From an uncultured Bacteriovoracaceae bacterium (GTDB taxonomy: Bacteria; Bdellovibrionota; Bacteriovoracia; Bacteriovoracales; Bacteriovoracaceae), in the NCBI GenBank assembly GCA_950054155.1, contig CATLOT010000035.1:1-35920 (forward strand): 35,920 nucleotides of DNA. The letters run 5' to 3'. The position numbers were made by a program, and so were the translations under genes. This document shows positions 24,566 through 32,071 of the stretch, piece after piece (the first letter of the stretch is position 1; each line of letters begins with the position of its first letter). Under the pieces are notes generated by a model. It was not told the origin of the DNA and searched no databases. It saw only the letters and a list, made by a program, of their open reading frames with translations.

Positions 24566-24571
24566 AGGAGG
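24566..24571 (+). promoter_or_regulatory. strong ribosome binding site without a canonical start
   Basis: AGGAGG, the full anti-Shine-Dalgarno complement, is followed by ATTTATTATCCAAG. No ATG, GTG or TTG lies at 4-12 bases; in the open frame the codons at 24576 and 24579 are ATT and ATC. Confidence 0.55.
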
Positions 24572-24575
24572 ATTT

Positions 24576-25547
24576 ATTATCCAAGACCATTCTTCCATTC
24601 AAAATAGTATCGTAGGCCTTTCTATGAAAGGTGGGCGGCGTGATCAATTCTTTTTTTGCTTACTCGAGCAACATGGAGAGGAGAGCCGCTGGTTTCTACG
24701 CTCCTTGCTCCAGGTGAAAGACGAAGAGGGCTTAAGTGGAGATGAGGCGATTCGCGCCTGGATTGAAAAGTATGAAGTCATGAAAATGGTTTTAGACTTT
24801 CCTTTGAGCCAAGCGGCCTGTGCGACCTGCTTACTTGATTGTCCTGGAAGCGCCAATTGTCCTGAGCCCTCGGTAAAAGAAGTGCGAAGACAAATGAAAT
24901 CCATCCTTGATCATGATGAAAGTCTTCGCCAAGAAAATCCTAAGAAGTACGAGCAAGATCGCAATAGTGATGACCTCTTTGATTATGGCCGCAATATTAT
25001 TTCTCTGCCTGCTACCAACTATATGTTGACGCGATCTTTTAAGAGGCGTTTAAAAAAAGGTTTCATTCCTTATTGGAATAGAGCTCTCGACTTTTGGGTT
25101 TGGTGCCTCTACTACAATCAACTCTTGGACCTCTTTAATTTTAGCTTTGATTCATTTGGTAATACTTCACTAATGGTTCAGTCGCGCTTTAGTTATTTAA
25201 GAAGACATTTTCCAGATGAGCTATCTCTTTTTGAGGCGAATGGATCCATTGTATTAATCGAACTCTTACGAGCTGGAGTTCTTCTTAAAAGAGATATCCT
25301 TAATATGGCCGATATGGAATTAGGCGTAGAGGCGAGAATTGATATTATAAAGAAAATTGAAAAGAGCTGTAATATCTTTATCTATGACCATGATTTAGAG
25401 CTCCTTGTCCGCAACCCAAGGGCATTTGACAGCTTTCTCCTTGCGGTCGCGGGGAAGAATAAACTTCAAGGCCTAAGTAAAGAATTACCCGACTGGACAA
25501 GACCGCGAGAAATTAATTTTATCGCACCGACCTTTTCGGAGGCTTAG
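24576..25547 (+). CDS. four-cysteine protein of unknown function, possible ATT/ATC start
   Basis: Not recognised. The first conventional start is ATG 24624 (307 residues), but that ATG has no ribosome site. A strong AGGAGG at 24566-24571 instead points to ATT 24576 or ATC 24579 in the same open frame, adding 15-16 residues. I mark the ATT as the start provisionally. Counting from ATG 24624, four cysteines lie at 66, 69, 73 and 79 (CATCLLDCPGSANC, spacing CX2CX3CX5C), suitable for a zinc or iron-sulphur site. The rest is helical and aromatic-rich (FWVWCLYYNQLLDLFNF near 153), without signal peptide or clear membrane segments. The gene converges on the 26031 membrane-protein gene and overlaps it by 29 bases. 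Its TAG stop lies in the loop of a short hairpin. Confidence 0.7.
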   Translation: MIQDHSSIQNSIVGLSMKGGRRDQFFFCLLEQHGEESRWFLRSLLQVKDEEGLSGDEAIRAWIEKYEVMKMVLDFPLSQAACATCLLDCPGSANCPEPSVKEVRRQMKSILDHDESLRQENPKKYEQDRNSDDLFDYGRNIISLPATNYMLTRSFKRRLKKGFIPYWNRALDFWVWCLYYNQLLDLFNFSFDSFGNTSLMVQSRFSYLRRHFPDELSLFEANGSIVLIELLRAGVLLKRDILNMADMELGVEARIDIIKKIEKSCNIFIYDHDLELLVRNPRAFDSFLLAVAGKNKLQGLSKELPDWTRPREINFIAPTFSEA

Positions 25548-26031
25548 AGCCCTTTTTTTCTTTGGGATTCTTCTCCCGAAAATAGCCCATCCCGATAGCA
25601 CAAAAGAGAAAGAGAAGGCCGACAATAAGGTAGGCCAGTGCTTTAATAGGGGAATCAAAAAGAGAAAAGAAGCCTGCCAAGGTGATCAAAGGTCCCGCTG
25701 TCCAAGCATAGAGGGCGAGATATCCGCGCGCTACATACTTTCCTTTCCACCAGAGGAAGTTCACAAAGAGATGATAGATAAAGGCCATCCCAAGCAGAAA
25801 AATCAAGGCGTTCTTGTAGAGGGCAAGGAGTTGAAATTTAATATCTTCGTTAAATCCGCCCTGGATATCAGGTCTGACTTGGAGCAAAATTTCGATAATT
25901 TGATTGTAGAACTCTAGTGAAGTGAAGTTGCGATAAATTGTATTGAAGAAAATGAGGTCGCCCAGTAAAAAAGCAAAAATGGCCACTTTCTTAAAAGAGA
26001 GGAGGTCAAATTGAGAATAGATTTTGTCCAT
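25519..26031 (-). CDS. four-helix membrane protein of unknown function
   Basis: 170 residues with four hydrophobic segments (about 14-33, 72-95, 102-124 and 128-150) and a very basic tail (EKNPKEKKGSKPPKRSVR). The N-terminus carries charged residues before helix 1, and a periplasmic or cytoplasmic loop of about 40 residues lies between helices 1 and 2. I do not recognise the family. The ATG at 26031 has no strong ribosome site. The basic tail is encoded in the stretch that overlaps the convergent gene by 29 bases. It is divergent from the cation antiporter gene, with 53 bases between the two starts. Confidence 0.7.
   Translation of the reverse strand: MDKIYSQFDLLSFKKVAIFAFLLGDLIFFNTIYRNFTSLEFYNQIIEILLQVRPDIQGGFNEDIKFQLLALYKNALIFLLGMAFIYHLFVNFLWWKGKYVARGYLALYAWTAGPLITLAGFFSLFDSPIKALAYLIVGLLFLFCAIGMGYFREKNPKEKKGSKPPKRSVR
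25541..25559 (+). terminator. weak terminator in a convergent overlap
   Basis: GGCT (25541-25544), loop TAG (the stop codon), AGCC (25548-25551), then C and seven Ts. The four-base stem is short for a terminator, but the T-run is good. It lies within the coding end of the opposite gene. Confidence 0.35.
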
Positions 26032-26084
26032 AATTTAGCGCTTATGATAAGGTGTTTCTTTATTAACAGTATCAGGTAGACCTT

Positions 26085-27020
26085 ATGCTCGTGCAAGTTC
26101 TTATTCTTGTCCTCTCTATTGTCGCTCTCTACTATGGAGCAGAATTTGCTCTTGAGGGAGCTGAAAAAATTGGTTTATATTTTGGCCTCTCGCCCCTTGT
26201 GGTAGGTCTTGTTCTGATTGGTTTTGGAACTTCGCTTCCTGAGTTCTTTGTGTCCCAGATTGCTTGTTGGAATAACGAGCCTGGTATCGCCCTTGGTAAT
26301 ATTGTGGGCTCTAATATCGCCAATCTCTTTCTTATTATGGGAATTAGTGGCTTAGTGACACCTCTCTTTATCTTACAAAAGTCGATTAAGAGACAAATGA
26401 TCATTCATATCTTGCTAACAACACTTCTTGCAGTCGTGATTCTTTATTTCGGGATAACACCTTTAGCCTCTGTCTTGCTCTTTCTCTTTTTCATCTTCTT
26501 TCTGTGGGATACTTTTAGAGAAATGAGAAAGGAAAGACAGTTAAGAAGTGCAGAGGATGAAGAAGAGGTAGAGAAGTTAGAGCTCTTTATCTTCGGCAAA
26601 CTTGTGATTGGTTTCGTCTTTCTTTACTTTGGTGGGGAATACTTGGTGAGTTCTGGAACAGCTCTTGGAAAGGAATTGGGTGTACCAGCTTATGTGATCT
26701 CTGCCGTCTTTGTGGCCTTTGGCACTTCATTTCCAGAGTTAGTGACAGCAATGATTGCTTGTGTAAAAAAGAAAAATACAGACCTCATTACAGGAAATAT
26801 TATAGGCTCCAATATTTTTAATGTGGCCTTCGTCATGGGCTCTATTGGCTTCTATGACATCAAGATAACTCAGAACTTCAACCAAGAGCTTATTCTATTA
26901 GGTGCAGCTTCTGTTTTTCTCTTGCTTCTTGTTCTTCTTAAGAAGAATTTTGGTCGTCTGCCCGGAGCCATCTTTCTTTCTAGCTACGGCTATACTGTTT
27001 ACTACTGGGTGAGCCATTAG
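26085..27020 (+). CDS. calcium/sodium antiporter, CaCA family (YrbG-like)
   Basis: Membrane exchanger of the Ca2+:cation antiporter superfamily, probably exporting Ca2+ in exchange for Na+ (or H+). 311 residues with about ten hydrophobic segments arranged as two inverted repeats. Both alpha repeats are intact: GFGTSLPEFFVS (46-57) with GNIVGSNIANLF (71-82), and VAFGTSFPELVTA with GNIIGSNIFNVAF in the second half; the acidic residues (Glu52 and its partner in FPEL) are the ion ligands in this family. The middle loop is charged (RKERQLRSAEDEEEVEKLE). ATG 26085 is preceded by AGGTAG. It stands upstream of, but is not tightly joined to, the methyltransferase gene. Confidence 0.93.
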   Translation: MLVQVLILVLSIVALYYGAEFALEGAEKIGLYFGLSPLVVGLVLIGFGTSLPEFFVSQIACWNNEPGIALGNIVGSNIANLFLIMGISGLVTPLFILQKSIKRQMIIHILLTTLLAVVILYFGITPLASVLLFLFFIFFLWDTFREMRKERQLRSAEDEEEVEKLELFIFGKLVIGFVFLYFGGEYLVSSGTALGKELGVPAYVISAVFVAFGTSFPELVTAMIACVKKKNTDLITGNIIGSNIFNVAFVMGSIGFYDIKITQNFNQELILLGAASVFLLLLVLLKKNFGRLPGAIFLSSYGYTVYYWVSH

Positions 27021-27088
27021 ATTTTTGCCTTTACTGGTAAAAGTGAGAATTGCTATTCTTAGGCAAATCAATTTTGAGGAGAAAACCC

Positions 27089-27889
27089 ATGGCCAAGAGT
27101 GCTAGTGAATTACCTGTTGAAAAAAAATATAAACTCTATGAGGCTTCCGTGCAAAATCACATGGCCGATATCGAGTTTATCCAACAAGAATTTAAGGCAC
27201 TTCGTGGACGCAAGCCAAAGTCACTTCGTGAAGACTTTGGCGGAACCGGGGCTATGGCCTGTGACTGGGTTAAAGAGAGCAAGGAAAACACCGCCGTTGC
27301 GATTGACCTTGATCCTGAGCCGGTAGAATACGGAAAGCAAAAGCACTACAGCCGTCTTAACGATGAAGAGCAAGGCCGCATGAAATACATTATGGGCAAT
27401 GTCTTAGATCGCTATGACTTTAAGAATGACGTTACAGTTGCCTTTAACTTTAGTTACTTTATCTTCAAAAAGCGCCAAGAGCTTCTTCAGTACTTTAAAA
27501 GTGTAAAAGACTCTCTTCATGAAGATGGGGTTTTCTTTGTCGATATCTTTGGAGGAACTGAGTGCTTCCAAGAGATGGTCGAAGAAACAGAATTTGATAA
27601 GCACTCTTATTTTTGGGACTGTGATAATTACAACCCTCTTACAGGAGAGGTTCTCTACTATATCCACTTTAAGACCAAGGGAACCAAGTACGAGAAGGTC
27701 TTTACCTATGACTGGCGCCATTGGACTGTTCGTGAGATCACCGAACTTATGGAAGAAGCAGGATTTTCAAAAGTCGTCACTTATTGGGAAGGCGAAGATG
27801 AAGATGGTGACGGAGATGGAGAGTTCTATCAATCAAAAGAAGAAGAGAACTGCGAGTCTTGGGTTACTTATATCGTAGGATTAGTATAA
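27089..27889 (+). CDS. class I SAM-dependent methyltransferase
   Basis: 266 residues from ATG 27089, which has TGAGGAGA about six bases upstream; a TTG 13 codons earlier is less likely. Motif I is REDFGGTGAMACDW at 47-60, motif II is AIDLDPEPVEYG at 71-82, and the later DSLHEDGVFFVDIFGG corresponds to the post-I/IV segment. An acidic block near the C-terminus (GEDEDGDGDGEF) is distinctive. The substrate cannot be read; the FWDCDNYNPLTGEVLYYIHF segment suggests a small-molecule or protein methyltransferase of an uncharacterised group. The last nine bases overlap the convergent 28303 ORF, and its terminator lies inside that ORF. Confidence 0.9.
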   Translation: MAKSASELPVEKKYKLYEASVQNHMADIEFIQQEFKALRGRKPKSLREDFGGTGAMACDWVKESKENTAVAIDLDPEPVEYGKQKHYSRLNDEEQGRMKYIMGNVLDRYDFKNDVTVAFNFSYFIFKKRQELLQYFKSVKDSLHEDGVFFVDIFGGTECFQEMVEETEFDKHSYFWDCDNYNPLTGEVLYYIHFKTKGTKYEKVFTYDWRHWTVREITELMEEAGFSKVVTYWEGEDEDGDGDGEFYQSKEEENCESWVTYIVGLV

Positions 27890-28303
27890 GACGGTCTCAA
27901 AAGAGACCTCTTTATTTTGTTTGAGATAGGGAAGGGAGAAATGCTGAGGGTTATGGCCCAGGCAAAGCACTTCCTTCTTTTCATTTTGAGGCTTGATAAT
28001 CTGAAAGGCCTCTTTTACAGCTTTATTGATATCTGGAAATGATTTCTCTACTTGAAGCAAGTAGAACGTCTCTCCATAGTGATTAACTGTAAAGAAGGAC
28101 TTCTCGTTGGCCGGAAGATGCTTAAGGTGAGCTTCAAGGTTTCCATCAAGAAGATAGTTAAACCACTGAAAGGGACTCTCTCGCTTATAGAGAGGCTCTT
28201 CTGACACCCAAAGGCACGCCAGCGTTTTTGGAGTTATAAGATTGAGGAAATCAGACTGTTCAGAAACGGTCTTATTTTGCACGGATTCCGTCCAGAACTC
28301 CAT
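27881..28303 (-). CDS. small protein of unknown function downstream of nusB
   Basis: 140 residues, no signal peptide, membrane helix or known motif. The composition is protein-like (aromatics spread through the chain, for example FFTVNHYGETFYLLQVEK and LCLGHNPQHFSLPYL). The ATG at 28303 lies 32 bases inside the end of nusB and has no good ribosome site. A GTG at 28282 with GGA upstream would reduce the overlap and is an alternative. Either way it would be translated by coupling from nusB. It is the last gene of the nrdR-nusB run, and its end overlaps the methyltransferase gene. Function unknown; I accept it mainly because of length and operon fit. Confidence 0.6.
   Translation of the reverse strand: MEFWTESVQNKTVSEQSDFLNLITPKTLACLWVSEEPLYKRESPFQWFNYLLDGNLEAHLKHLPANEKSFFTVNHYGETFYLLQVEKSFPDINKAVKEAFQIIKPQNEKKEVLCLGHNPQHFSLPYLKQNKEVSFETVLY
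27893..27908 (+). terminator. terminator of the methyltransferase gene, inside the opposite ORF
   Basis: GGTCTC (27893-27898), AAAA loop, GAGACC (27903-27908), followed by TCTTTATTTTGTTTG. It starts four bases after the methyltransferase stop and is also coding sequence (residues EVSFETV) of the minus-strand ORF. Confidence 0.65.
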
Positions 28304-28742
28304 TCACAAAGCGACCAGATTGAGCGTTTCCATATTTCTTGGCCAGCTCAACCAATTCATTAATCACAACCTGGTAGGGAGTATCAAAGTGCTTAAGTTC
28401 TTCAGTTCCGATGAGAAGGACACAGCGTTCAATCTTTTCTAGATTATCCAGATTCTCACGCTTGGTTTCCTTGCGAATAATTTCTTCATTTTCAGTCATG
28501 TGTTTCGCCACACCTTGAATGAGTTTATTAGCAAAGAACCAGTTTCCATCATCAATTTGATTGTCGGGATGCTCTTCATCGTGAGCAGTATAAGACTCTC
28601 TAAATTCAAGAATACTCTCTTCTAAATCTGCAGCACCCATCGCTCCATCGAGGAAAGCATTTTTGAGTTCACTATTTTCTTTAATAAAGAGTTGGAAGAG
28701 AAACTTGAACGCAAATTCACGTCCAGGAGTTTTAGATTTCAA
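28272..28742 (-). CDS. nusB: transcription antitermination factor NusB
   Basis: All-helical RNA-binding protein that, with NusE (S10), binds boxA and supports rRNA antitermination. 156 residues, a normal length. The N-terminal RXXAXXXLFQ-type motif appears as GREFAFKFLFQLF at 7-19, and the C-terminal signature GRFVNGVLDGI is at 142-152. The helix LVIGTEEL-like LLIGTEELKHFDTPYQVVIN near 108-127 is diagnostic. It starts at TTG 28742 with AAGGA about seven bases upstream, 11 bases inside the end of nrdR, so the two are translationally coupled; the nrdR-nusB order is common. It is followed by the 28303 ORF with a 32-base overlap. Confidence 0.96.
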   Translation of the reverse strand: MKSKTPGREFAFKFLFQLFIKENSELKNAFLDGAMGAADLEESILEFRESYTAHDEEHPDNQIDDGNWFFANKLIQGVAKHMTENEEIIRKETKRENLDNLEKIERCVLLIGTEELKHFDTPYQVVINELVELAKKYGNAQSGRFVNGVLDGIRAK

Positions 28743-29235
28743 GCTGAGATCCTTTAGAATTTAGGGATTCGTTATTAATGAGCGGTTGAAGAGGGGACTT
28801 CTCAAGATTGGAGACAAAGTCTTGAACATCGTTGAAAGTCCAATAAAAGGAGGCAAAGCGCACATAGGAAACAGGGTCGAGTTTATAGAGCTCTTCCATG
28901 ACGTAGTTTCCGATAAGGTCACTGCGAATCTCTTTAAGAGAAAGTTCAGCGAGATGTCTTTCAAGCCCATCAATGAGAGCATGAATCTGGTCTCTGCTGA
29001 CCGGGCGCTTTTGGCATGCTTTGGTAAGACCCTTGATGATCTTTTCACGATTGAAATTCTCACGCCTACCATCTGCTTTCACAAGGGCAGGGAGTTGCTG
29101 TGTGAAGTTCTCATAAGTCGTAAAACGCTTGTCACAGTCGTCACATCGACGGCGTCGGCGAACCGCCATTCCATTTTGTAGAATTCGCGTTTCTATAACT
29201 TTAGTGTCTTGTGCGTGACAGCTTGGGCAGTGCAT
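28732..29235 (-). CDS. nrdR: ribonucleotide reductase repressor NrdR
   Basis: Zinc-ribbon plus ATP-cone repressor that senses ATP/dATP and controls ribonucleotide reductase genes. 167 residues. The zinc ligands are C3, C6, C31 and C34 (MHCPSC and CDDC), followed by the KRFTTYE motif; the ATP cone spans about 48-140 with VKADGRRENFNREKIIKGL and the YVRFASFY end. ATG 29235 has AGAGG about eight bases upstream. It is the first gene of the nrdR-nusB unit, divergent from the 29335 gene. I see no NrdR box in its 99-base upstream region. No nrd structural genes lie in the window. Confidence 0.97.
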   Translation of the reverse strand: MHCPSCHAQDTKVIETRILQNGMAVRRRRRCDDCDKRFTTYENFTQQLPALVKADGRRENFNREKIIKGLTKACQKRPVSRDQIHALIDGLERHLAELSLKEIRSDLIGNYVMEELYKLDPVSYVRFASFYWTFNDVQDFVSNLEKSPLQPLINNESLNSKGSQLEI

Positions 29236-29334
29236 CTTTTAAACCTCTAATTTTCATAGTTTTACCCCAACGCTAGCAACCTTGGCAAACAGTGGCGTCA
29301 TCTTCAATAATTTACCTAGAGTTATGGAGGACTT

Positions 29335-30273
29335 ATGAAATATATCCTTATTATTTTAAGGCTTAGTGTTCTAGGCCTACTTCTTACTAAGAATGCATAT
29401 TCGTTCAGCGCGTCACGATTTGAGAATGAGACCTGCCCTCAAACACTTCAGGAGCGCTCCAACGGCTATTACTCGGTTAGGCCACCCCTGGTCTTTCAGG
29501 GCGATGATACGACAGTTCTTCAGAAGGTGACCGGCCCAGAGGGACGCTTTTATCAAGCTTATAATTCTCAAATGACGGTAAGGCTTGAAGGAGATCTTGC
29601 CAGTATTGAGGACTTTGTCGTTTATCAGGAAGACCTTTGGCTTCTCTCTGACGGTGAACTCTTACAATTCTCTTCTCAAGGAAGACTTCTTAACCGTTAC
29701 CGCTATCCTCATTGGGAGAGATATGAGAAACCGCTAGGATTGGAATACTATGAGAACTCTTTAATCATTGCTCACGGTAAGCTCGGACTCGTCCAGTTTG
29801 ATCTCAAAAGCCAAGAGTTTTCATTTCTTAGTCCCGTTAACACCTGGCAAGAAGATGATCGTCGCTCAATGGCCGTTGCTGTCACTGTTTTTGAAGGCAA
29901 GGCCTATGTCGCCTTAACCGGCCTTCAGCAGGGCTCTTTTAATGGTGTTGTCAGCTATGATCTCAGCTCGGGAGAGATTTTGAATTCTGCCCGTTATCGC
30001 AATGGGCGTGAGGGTGTGATTGATCCACGGGCAAAAATATATGCCCACGCAGGGGATATCTTTCTCAATAATGGCGGATGGATTCATCGTCATGAAATTA
30101 AAGATTTGTTACGCAGAAGAAATGCGAAACCTTATTGGATGTCGATTCCCTATCAGAGTGGAAATCTCAATCGTTTTTTAATGATTAGAGGGGACTTTGT
30201 CTTTGATGGAGGAGCAATTCTAGGGTGCGCTATTAATGAGCGCACTCCTATATTTGCCAAGAGGATTCTTTAA
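29335..30273 (+). CDS. exported protein, possible beta-propeller, unknown function
   Basis: 312 residues with a signal peptide (MKYILIILRLSVLGLLLTKN, cleavage near AYSFS). The mature part is made of short repeated beta-like units (for example LASIEDFVVYQEDLWLLSDG, then YYENSLIIAHGKLGLVQFDL and VFEGKAYVALTGLQQGSFN), the pattern expected of a beta-propeller of the PQQ/Kelch-like class, but no diagnostic signature is present. Two cysteines lie near the ends (ENETCPQ and LGCAIN). ATG 29335 has GGAGG at ideal spacing. The gene stands alone and ends with a TAA inside TTTAAA, where it overlaps the stop of the convergent gene. Confidence 0.8.
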   Translation: MKYILIILRLSVLGLLLTKNAYSFSASRFENETCPQTLQERSNGYYSVRPPLVFQGDDTTVLQKVTGPEGRFYQAYNSQMTVRLEGDLASIEDFVVYQEDLWLLSDGELLQFSSQGRLLNRYRYPHWERYEKPLGLEYYENSLIIAHGKLGLVQFDLKSQEFSFLSPVNTWQEDDRRSMAVAVTVFEGKAYVALTGLQQGSFNGVVSYDLSSGEILNSARYRNGREGVIDPRAKIYAHAGDIFLNNGGWIHRHEIKDLLRRRNAKPYWMSIPYQSGNLNRFLMIRGDFVFDGGAILGCAINERTPIFAKRIL

Positions 30274-30662
30274 AGACGATCACATCTAAAGCGGATGGTG
30301 TAAAAGCCATCTGCCCCAGATGCTCTGTATTCTACAAAGCCAAACTGGGCATTTTCTAAAAGCTCTCGTGTCCCCAAGAATTTATTGACGAGAATCTCGA
30401 CACTATAACCTTCAACTCCATCACCAATAGTCGGGTAGTAGCCCTCTAGTTTCTTCCAGCTTTTAAAGTAGTTGCTTCTAGGATTGTAATATTCATCAAT
30501 GAGACCACGGTCTTGTCCATTAATAAGATATTCTAAATTTTCATTATGAGTTTCTACAGAGAGAGTGAAGACCTCTCCCTCAAAACTAACATCACTACAA
30601 CTGAAGTCATGAGCGAAGAGAGAGCTTGAAATGAGGCTTAGTAAAAGAATGAGATTCTTCAT
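30270..30662 (-). CDS. small secreted protein of unknown function
   Basis: 130 residues from the ATG at 30662, which has AAGGAG seven bases upstream; the same frame is open a further 20 codons, but those precede the signal peptide and are rejected. The signal peptide is MKNLILLLSLISSSLFA, cleaved before HDFSCSD. The mature part of about 113 residues has two cysteines (FSCSD near the start and RFRCDRL at the very end), ideally placed for a disulphide that ties both termini, and a beta-rich composition. Family unknown. Its TAA stop (on the minus strand) and the TAA of the 29335 gene share the palindrome TTTAAA, a four-base overlap. Confidence 0.75.
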   Translation of the reverse strand: MKNLILLLSLISSSLFAHDFSCSDVSFEGEVFTLSVETHNENLEYLINGQDRGLIDEYYNPRSNYFKSWKKLEGYYPTIGDGVEGYSVEILVNKFLGTRELLENAQFGFVEYRASGADGFYTIRFRCDRL

Positions 30663-30722
30663 CTTTTTCTCCTTAATTAGGTTATTCACCACACTTATCA
30701 TTCGTCTGAGGCCTTGGTCCAA

Positions 30723-30743
30723 AAGCGTATAAGAATTACGCTT
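30723..30743. other. hairpin upstream of the small secreted gene
   Basis: AAGCGTA (30723-30729) and TACGCTT (30737-30743) are perfect inverse complements around a seven-base AT-rich loop. Neither side has a proper T-run, so an operator or leader element is as likely as a terminator. Confidence 0.35.
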
Positions 30744-30786
30744 AGAAACTCTGTTATGATTTTGTTAGGAGGAGGGATAGTAAAGA

Positions 30787-30810
30787 AAGAGCCCGTGATT
30801 ACGGGCTCTT
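30787..30810 (-). terminator. terminator of glyA
   Basis: AAGAGCCCGT (30787-30796), GATT loop, ACGGGCTCTT (30801-30810), a 10-bp perfect stem nine bases beyond the glyA stop. The minus-strand tail is TCTTTACT. The plus-strand side (ATCGTTTTTTT) is an even better T-run, so the element probably works in both directions. Confidence 0.85.
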
Positions 30811-30819
30811 ATCGTTTTT

Positions 30820-32070
30820 TTAGTAGACTGGAAAATCACGGCAAAGGGCTTTCACCTCTGTGCTAATCTTTTGAATTTCATCAGGATTTTCCTTACTCTT
30901 AAAGACTCGACCAATCCAGCTTGCGATCATGTCCATATGTTCTTCTGTCATTCCACGAGTGGTAATTGCAGGAGTACCAAGACGAACACCAGAGGTAACA
31001 AAGGGACTTCTCTTGTCACCAGGAATCATATTTTTGTTACAAGTGATATGGGCCGCTTCAAGTAACTTTTCAGCTTCTTTTCCCGTAAGGCCAACAGAGT
31101 CCACATTGACGAGGACGAGGTGGTTGTCGGTGCCACCTGAAACAATCTTGATACCTTGCTCTTGAAGCTTTTCAGCTAAGCGCTTGGCATTCTTGATCAC
31201 TTGTTCTTGGTAAGCTTTGTACTCAGGTTGAAGGGCTTCTTCAAAGGCAACTGCTTTGGCGGCAATGACGTGCTCTAAGGGACCACCCTGGATACCAGGA
31301 AAGATATTAAAATTCATTTTCTTCGCAAGCTCTTCATCATTAGTGAGAATGATGCCACCACGAGGTCCGCGAAGAGTCTTGTGTGTTGTCGATGTCACAT
31401 AGTGAGCATGCTCGACAGGGGAGGGATGAACACCAGCTGCGACAAGACCACTGATATGGGCCATATCAACCATAAGATAAGCGCCAACAGCATCGGCTAT
31501 TTCACGAAACTTTTTAAAATCAATAGTGCGTGAGTAAGCCGAAGCACCAGCAACAATCATTTTAGGTTTTTCTTTCTTAGCAATTTCCATGATCTCTTCA
31601 TAGTCGAGCTCTTCCGTCTCGGGGTTAAGACCATAGGATACGATATTGTAGAGCTTGCCCGAGAAGTTCACTGGAGAGCCGTGAGTGAGGTGGCCACCTT
31701 GAGCGAGGTCCATACCCATAACTTTGTCACCTGGCTCTAAAAGAGCAAAGTAAACGGCCATATTGGCCTGACTTCCTGAGTGAGGCTGAACATTGGCAAA
31801 CTTAGCACCAAAGAGTTCTTTAAGACGATCAATTGCAAGTTGTTCAGCAGAATCGACAAATTCACAACCACCATAGTAGCGCTTCTTTGGGTAACCCTCA
31901 GCATACTTATTGGTAAGGATAGTTCCTTGAGCCTGCATAACGGCAGAGCTTGCGTAGTTCTCTGAAGCAATAAGCTCGAGACCTTCTTCTTGTCTCTTTC
32001 TTTCAAGGTCAATGAGCTCTGCAATCTTAGGGTCCATTGAGGTAATTGATTTTGAGTTGGGATGAAACAT
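30820..32070 (-). CDS. glyA: serine hydroxymethyltransferase
   Basis: PLP enzyme that interconverts serine and glycine with tetrahydrofolate, the main source of one-carbon units. 416 residues, full length. The PLP lysine is K231 in [22 protein letters not shown] is at 33-41, the [11 protein letters not shown] block at 93-103, and [13 protein letters not shown] at 201-213. ATG 32070 has AAGGAGT about five bases upstream, inside the end of fabF, and the two genes are one base apart, so glyA is read as the last gene of the fab cluster. A strong terminator follows. Confidence 0.98.
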   Translation of the reverse strand: MFHPNSKSITSMDPKIAELIDLERKRQEEGLELIASENYASSAVMQAQGTILTNKYAEGYPKKRYYGGCEFVDSAEQLAIDRLKELFGAKFANVQPHSGSQANMAVYFALLEPGDKVMGMDLAQGGHLTHGSPVNFSGKLYNIVSYGLNPETEELDYEEIMEIAKKEKPKMIVAGASAYSRTIDFKKFREIADAVGAYLMVDMAHISGLVAAGVHPSPVEHAHYVTSTTHKTLRGPRGGIILTNDEELAKKMNFNIFPGIQGGPLEHVIAAKAVAFEEALQPEYKAYQEQVIKNAKRLAEKLQEQGIKIVSGGTDNHLVLVNVDSVGLTGKEAEKLLEAAHITCNKNMIPGDKRSPFVTSGVRLGTPAITTRGMTEEHMDMIASWIGRVFKSKENPDEIQKISTEVKALCRDFPVY

Positions 32071-32071
32071 T

